A stretch of DNA of 64,000 nt from Ustilaginoidea virens (lineage: Eukaryota > Ascomycota > Sordariomycetes > Hypocreales > Clavicipitaceae). Shown one piece after another: positions 58,901-64,000 of the stretch. The DNA lies in the NCBI RefSeq assembly GCF_000687475.1, contig NC_057320.1, forward strand, positions 4,560,501 to 4,624,500, read 5' to 3'. The position numbers were made by a program, and so were the translations under genes. Position 1 is the first letter of the stretch. Every line of letters begins with the position of its first letter. The notes under the pieces were generated by a model. That model ran no database searches and was not told the DNA's origin. It saw only the letters and a list, made by a program, of their open reading frames with translations.

Positions 58901-61745
58901 ATGGCATCACCAACGACAGATGCCGTGAAATCACCCCTTGAATCCGTAGCCTCGGCCTCTCATCACGGCGGAAAGACTTGCGCCGACTCGCAGCAGTATG
59001 GCGACCAGATTCCCCACGAAATGCTCGAGATCCTCGCCCCCAACGGGGAAGAGGACTTTATCCTCTCCAAGATCAACAGCATGCCCGAAGAGGAGGCCGT
59101 TGCAATCATAACCGAGGCCCTCAAGTTCCATTCGGACGACTGGAACTTTCCCTCCGACATGCGCCAGCGTATGCACAAGCTCCTCCTGGGCCCCAAGACC
59201 TACGGCGAGCACTATGGCCGAGATCTTCGTGTCGACGCCACCATGATGAAGTGGTCGTCTCCGTATCCGGCCGTGAGAGCCGTGGCGAGCCCCGTTGATG
59301 ATGCTCAAGTACCGATCGAGACGCTTAGAGCATACTTTTTGGGAATTTGTTGGGCCATTATCGGGACATTCACGTCCACCTTCTTCAACAGCCGCTTCCC
59401 CGGTATCAGTACGTCCTCTCCAGCCAAAGTGGGCTTCAATGGCAAAAATGACATTTTGTTTTTTTTCCCCATTTCCCTCGGACACGTGCGTTGTTTGTCC
59501 TGAATGGCATCTGCCAAAAGCTCTGGCTGCGATTGTCCTGTACAGAACCTTTAGCCAGACAGACAGTCTGACATGCGCATGTTCCACGCCATCCGTCAAG
59601 CCAACACTAACGCCTTGTCAAGGCCTCGGCAACTCTGTCATTCAAATCCTTCTTTACCCCTGCGGCAAACTCCTCCACGCCCTTCTGCCAGACTGGGGCT
59701 TCCATGCCTTTGGTGTCAGGCACTCGCTTAACCCGGGCCCCTGGACTTTCAAGGAGCAAATGTTTGCCACCATCACCTTCAACATTGCCATCTACACCAC
59801 CAACAGCTACGGCATGATCTTGGTCCAACGCTCGCCCGTCTACTACGGCCTCGACTTTATCGACTTTGGCTACCAGCTCATGCTCACGCTCTTTGTGCAG
59901 CTCATGGGCATGGGCTTGGCAGGCTACCTCCGCCGCTTCAGCGTGTATCCCGTCAAGGCGCTCTGGCCGACGCTCATGCCCGTCATCGCCCTGAACAGGG
60001 CCCTCACCAAGCCCGAGCCGCGGGAGAGGATCAACGGCTGGACCATTTCCCGATACAGGTTCTTCTTTGTGGCTGCCACAGCCATGTTCTTCTACTACTG
60101 GCTTCCCGGATTCCTCTTCACGGCTCTATCCCAGTTCAACTGGATGACGTGGATCGCCCCCGACAACTTTCTGCTGGCCGTCCTGACCGGCTCCAACATG
60201 GGGCTGGGCTTGCTCAACCCCGTCACGACGTTTGACTGGAACGTGGCCACGAGCTCCTACGCCGCTCTTGCGCAGCCGTTCTTCAGCACCTGCACCATGT
60301 ATGTCGGCAGCGTCCTGGGTGGCTTCATCATCCTGGGCATATTCTACTCCAACATGTACAACACGGGCTACCTTCCCATCAACTCCTCTTCGGCGTTTGC
60401 CAACGACGGCAAGCCGTACGTGGTGCAAAAGATTGTCGTCAAGAACAAGCTCGACATTGGCAAGTACCAGCAGTACTCGCCGCCGTACTACTCGGCAGGC
60501 TACGTCCTGACGGTGGGCGCCAACTTTGCCTTTTACCCCGTGTATTTCCTGTACATCATGGTCAACCAGTGGAGGACGATTGGCCGAGCCTACGTCGATT
60601 TCTACAAAGGCCTCCGGTACGGAAAAGGCAACTACGAGGACGCCATGGATGTGCACAACCGGGAAATGGCAAAGTACAAGGAGGTGCCCGACTGGTGGTT
60701 CCTTGCCATCTTTGCCGGCGCCGTCGTGGTGTCGGTCATCTGGACCGAGATTTATCCCGTCGACGTCCCCGTGTGGCTCATCTTCCTCATCATTGGCGTC
60801 AACCTCGTCTTCGCGGTCCCCCTGTCCTTCCTGTCCGCCACGACGGGCACCAACCTGGGCCTGGGGTCCCTGATGCAGATCATGACAGGCTTCCTGCTGC
60901 CCAGCAACCCCAACGCCTTCCTGTTTGGGCAGACGCTGGGTTCCTGGGCGCTTGCGGGCTACGGGGACAACTACGTGCAGGACCAGAAGATGGCGCACTA
61001 CTGCAAGATTGCGCCGCGGGCCGTGTTTCGCAGCCAGGTGGGCACGATTGTCGCGACGTGCTTCGTCGCCGTGGCCACGCAGAACCTGATCCTCGACAAG
61101 GTGGAGGGCCTGTGCACGCCGGACCAGCCGAGCCGTTTTACGTGCGCCAACGACGGCGCTCCGCTGTACTCCAACTCTCTGATGTGGGGGCTGATGGGCT
61201 CGGGGCGCATGTTCGACTCCGTCTACCCGCTGTTCAAGTGGTGTTTTCTCATGGGCGCGGCCGTTGCCGTGGTCTTCCTGGCCGGCCAGGGCCTCGGCCC
61301 CCGGTACCTCCCCTCGGCGCGGGAGAGGCTGCGCAGGAGGCTGTCTCCGGCGCGCTTTGCCTGGCTCGACGGGACGCTGTTCCGGCTGGTAGCCTCGCTC
61401 ATGTGGCTGAACCCGGTGCTCGTGATCCAGGGCATCCAGCACTGGGCCCCCTCCAACCTGGCGTACAAGACGCCCGGCTTCATCCTGTCATTTGTCTTTA
61501 TGCACTGGCTGCCTCGGCACCGCCTGGCGTGGTGGTCCAAGTACAACTACGTGCTGTCGGCCGCCTTGACCGCGGGCGTCGCGCTGGCCGCCCTGGTCAT
61601 GTTCTTTGCCGTGGGCTACCATGCCAAGAGCTTGAGGTGGTGGGGGAACACGGTCAGCACGGGTGGCATGGACGGCAGGCAGGTGGGATGGCTGGCGATT
61701 CCGGCGAGGGGGTATTTCGGGCCGGAAAAGGGGCAATTTCCGTGA
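58901..61745 (+). CDS. OPT-family oligopeptide transporter, 2 exons
   Basis: Exons 58901-59408 and 59623-61745 give 876 residues. The splice (GTACGT donor, CTAAC branch, TCAAG acceptor) joins FNSRFPGI to SLGNSVIQILLYPCG, a conserved OPT block. The N-terminal 110 residues are cytosolic and acidic. The rest carries about 12-16 hydrophobic helices. Further family motifs are HSLNPGPWTFKEQ (the NPG-KEH signature), NSYGMILVQRSPVYYG, SNMGLGLLNPVTTFDW and WGLMGSGRMFD near the C-terminus. The family is a proton-coupled importer of tetra/pentapeptides, glutathione or metal chelates at the plasma membrane; subgroup (Opt2/Isp4-like) and substrate cannot be fixed from sequence. The ATG at 58901 is preferred over upstream in-frame ATGs because a conserved-looking hydrophilic N-terminus follows it. 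Confidence 0.93.
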
Positions 61746-63714
61746 GAGTCGTGTCCCTCCCTTTGGTTTATCTATCCTGCGGTGATTTTGCCGGAATGTT
61801 TGCCAGGTTGCGAAGGGCAGGGGATTTGTTTCTGGACATTTGCCAGCTGAGCCATGTCGCGTAGTATCGTTGGGCGCGTCGCATAGCACAAGCAGACCAA
61901 GTCTTTGTAATGCATTGCTGCAGCCTTGCGTTTGGCACGCACAAAGGTACGACCCGATGCCGATTCACTCGTCGTGCACCTCGAACACCAGTTGATCAAT
62001 TCAATGCCCCTTTGCGGCGGAGGTTGGAGGCTGCTGGCCCTGAAGTCAAGCCCGTTTTACGTCGGCCCGCGATGACCGTGAGTTTACCACGTCTCCGCGT
62101 ACGAGGAAAGCAGCGGTCAAAAACCAAACAAAGTTTATTTTAGCCGCGGCGCTTCGACGCCAACCCCGCCCGGGTACCCCCCACGCCCGGGTATTTATTT
62201 TGTGCCGTTGCCGGGGAAGTACGGGGGACACGGCCAACGAGGGGCCGCGGGGACGTCGACAGCACACATGGCATGGGATGGTGTTTCGATTTCAGCCCGG
62301 CACGTACGGAGTACCTGTGCATGTATGCATGCCCGGACGCTAGGAGTTTACTAGCGTGGCCTGCTAGCCGATTGGTGCAGTAGGTTAAGTTAGGTAGGGC
62401 AAGGCAAGGCAAGGGAAGGCAAGGTAAGGTATGTATGTTATGTCAATAGCTTGATGCTAGTGCCAGCCATCGGCCCATCAGGCAAGTCTTGTTGGGCACA
62501 TGGCCTGGTTGCCGAGCACGGATAAGCGTCAACTTTGATCCAACTGCATGCTGTGTCAACCAAGGTACTTGCTGTATGCAGCAAGCGCTGGATACGTTGT
62601 ACATTCCGCGCGGCGTCTGGGTGCGCGTCTGGTAGGCGCGGCCGGATGCGACAGCGCAGGCCTATGCTTCCCGCTCGGGAGTCGACAACAGTCGAGAGCC
62701 GGTGACGATTGCTGGCGCGGCACCTGCAGGCTTGATGCTAGGGCGGCTTCAGTTGCTTCGGTTGATGCCTGGCAGCTTGGCCGGCAAAGCGGGGGTTTTT
62801 GGCCTCGGCGGCTATTCCTTCTGCAGGGCATTTCAACTACCTAGGTACCTAACCTAACCTACCTAGGAGTAGTACGTGCTGGCCCAAGGTATGTACATGT
62901 ACCTTGGTTTATTTATTCGATGGCTTGAGTCTGGTCTGGGCCTGGACCTGCGGCCTGGTACGTGCTGGGGCCCCCGCACTGTGCGCGCTCCGGGCCAGGG
63001 CTCGACCCGCCGGGGACAAGGCTGGGGCCTCTGAACGCGCCAGCGCGAGCGCACCAAGCAATTGGCATTGACGATTCAGCGTTCCTTTCGACAGCTGGGG
63101 GTGATTCTGCCCGAGGCCGGTAATTGTAGCCCCAAGGGACAGGGGTAGGGGGGCGGATGACACCGAAAGCAAGGACCGCTGGGGGTCGCCAGCCACGTCG
63201 TTGCTGGTCATGCATGACCTGCCCTGCCACGGCTCGACAGCCACGAGGGAGGTTATTCCGGCTCGGTGAATAGCGCATCTGGGCCCCGGTCTTTTTAGCA
63301 GTCGGCCCCACTTGGGAAGCTGCAGGCTAGCTACATGTAGTTAGTGCCAGGCATTTTCACGGTGGGTTCGTCGGCATGCCCCAGCAGGCCGGCATGGCTG
63401 ACGCCTTGGAGGAGACTCGAACCAGACGTATGTATCCACGCCTTCTTGCTGCACGCAACTGACTCGGGCCGGGAATCCCTTGGGCGCCAGATGATGCTTC
63501 CTTCCCACGCGACAGGCCCGCGGAGAAGACTCGCCTCGTGGAAAACGAAGGCAGTTGGGGGCTCCGAGTTTTCTCTGTTTTTCCCGCTTTCGCTCCCTCC
63601 ACCTCCAGCTAGGAATGCCGCGGACGGGGTCCTCGACCCCAGCAGCGTTGACAAGGTTGGGGATAGACGCAGTCCGCGCGGCTAGGGTCGAGGACTCTTG
63701 ATTTTCAAGCAAGA

Positions 63715-63748
<34 letters not shown>

Positions 63749-64000
63749 CCCAGTCATATGATGCCCAACACGAACGACGTCGATGGGGAAAAGGAACCCC
63801 GTCCGCCGTATTCCGACGCCCCGCTCGCATTGTATGCGGGTTGTGTGCGGGGGTGTCAGCCATGGGGGGTTGCAGGCTTTGCCTGCATTGCCCTTGCGCA
63901 CACTTCCCAGCTAGCAGTTGGCTAGCTTTAGCCTAGCTCTATTCTAGCATCAGGCTAGCATCAGGCTAGCGACGGTCATGGGCTGACGCGAGGCCGAGAC
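61746..64000. other. 2.3 kb intergenic to the right edge, no gene seen
   Basis: Contains TACGGAGTA at 62305, GGCAAG repeats at 62398-62430, a TACCTAGGTACCTAACC-type motif at about 62838-62869, a T30 run at 63719-63748 and GGCTAGC repeats at about 63905-63970. Short open frames have no recognisable features. Confidence 0.55.
63719..63748 (+). repeat. T(30) homopolymer
   Basis: Uninterrupted T run. Confidence 0.85.

Noticed and set aside
60126..61442. 438-codon minus-strand open frame opposite the OPT transporter
   Set aside because: Antisense shadow of GC-rich codons; the plus strand is unambiguously an OPT transporter.

Overview
The window is nuclear DNA of a filamentous ascomycete, most likely a sordariomycete and probably Hypocreales. 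The evidence is short spliceosomal introns with GTAAGT/GTACGT-like donors and CTAAC/CTGAC branch points, GC-rich exons, intergenic DNA full of homopolymers and microsatellites, a decayed Ty1/copia fragment, and gene families typical of Pezizomycotina (AA11 lytic polysaccharide monooxygenase with an X278 module, GS-1/SMI1, Sec8, PET127, homocitrate synthase, fungal P450). The order assignment is inference. No RNA gene, CRISPR array, complete transposon or secondary-metabolite backbone gene was found.

Layout from left to right: the 5' end of a Tlg1/syntaxin-6 SNARE gene (minus, cut by the left edge), divergent from a serine/threonine dehydratase-like PLP enzyme; a head-to-head copia remnant with a short LTR; homocitrate synthase of lysine biosynthesis (minus, 11 exons including two microexons); an 8 kb gene-poor stretch with possible decayed coding DNA; a cytochrome P450 (5 exons); 3 kb of apparently non-coding DNA; a METTL25-like methyltransferase; 3 kb of repeat-rich DNA; a CASTOR-like ACT protein convergent with a YIH1/IMPACT homologue; V-ATPase subunit A (minus, no intein); PET127 (minus), divergent from HID1; an epoxide-hydrolase-like protein lacking recognisable catalytic motifs; exocyst SEC8; a long GATGST minisatellite; GS-1/SMI1 glucan-synthesis regulator; tandem repeats; a secreted AA11-X278 LPMO (minus); a 5.5 kb gene-poor region with one possible broken small gene; and an oligopeptide (OPT) transporter.

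Most genes are housekeeping. Themes are membrane traffic and vacuole function (Tlg1, HID1, SEC8, VMA1), amino-acid supply and sensing (homocitrate synthase, dehydratase, CASTOR-like, YIH1, OPT transporter) and cell-wall or chitin biology (GS-1, AA11). There is no operon logic; genes are spliced and individually transcribed, with shared divergent promoters at TLG1/dehydratase and PET127/HID1. Exon boundaries were read by eye from splice consensus, reading-frame continuity and family conservation. In every multi-exon model that is complete in the window the summed exon length is a multiple of three. No convincing new biological system was found. The most unusual items are the degenerate epoxide-hydrolase-like gene, an 11-copy TACGGAGTA motif confined to non-exonic DNA, the palindromic copia remnant and two loci of frame-broken coding-like sequence.
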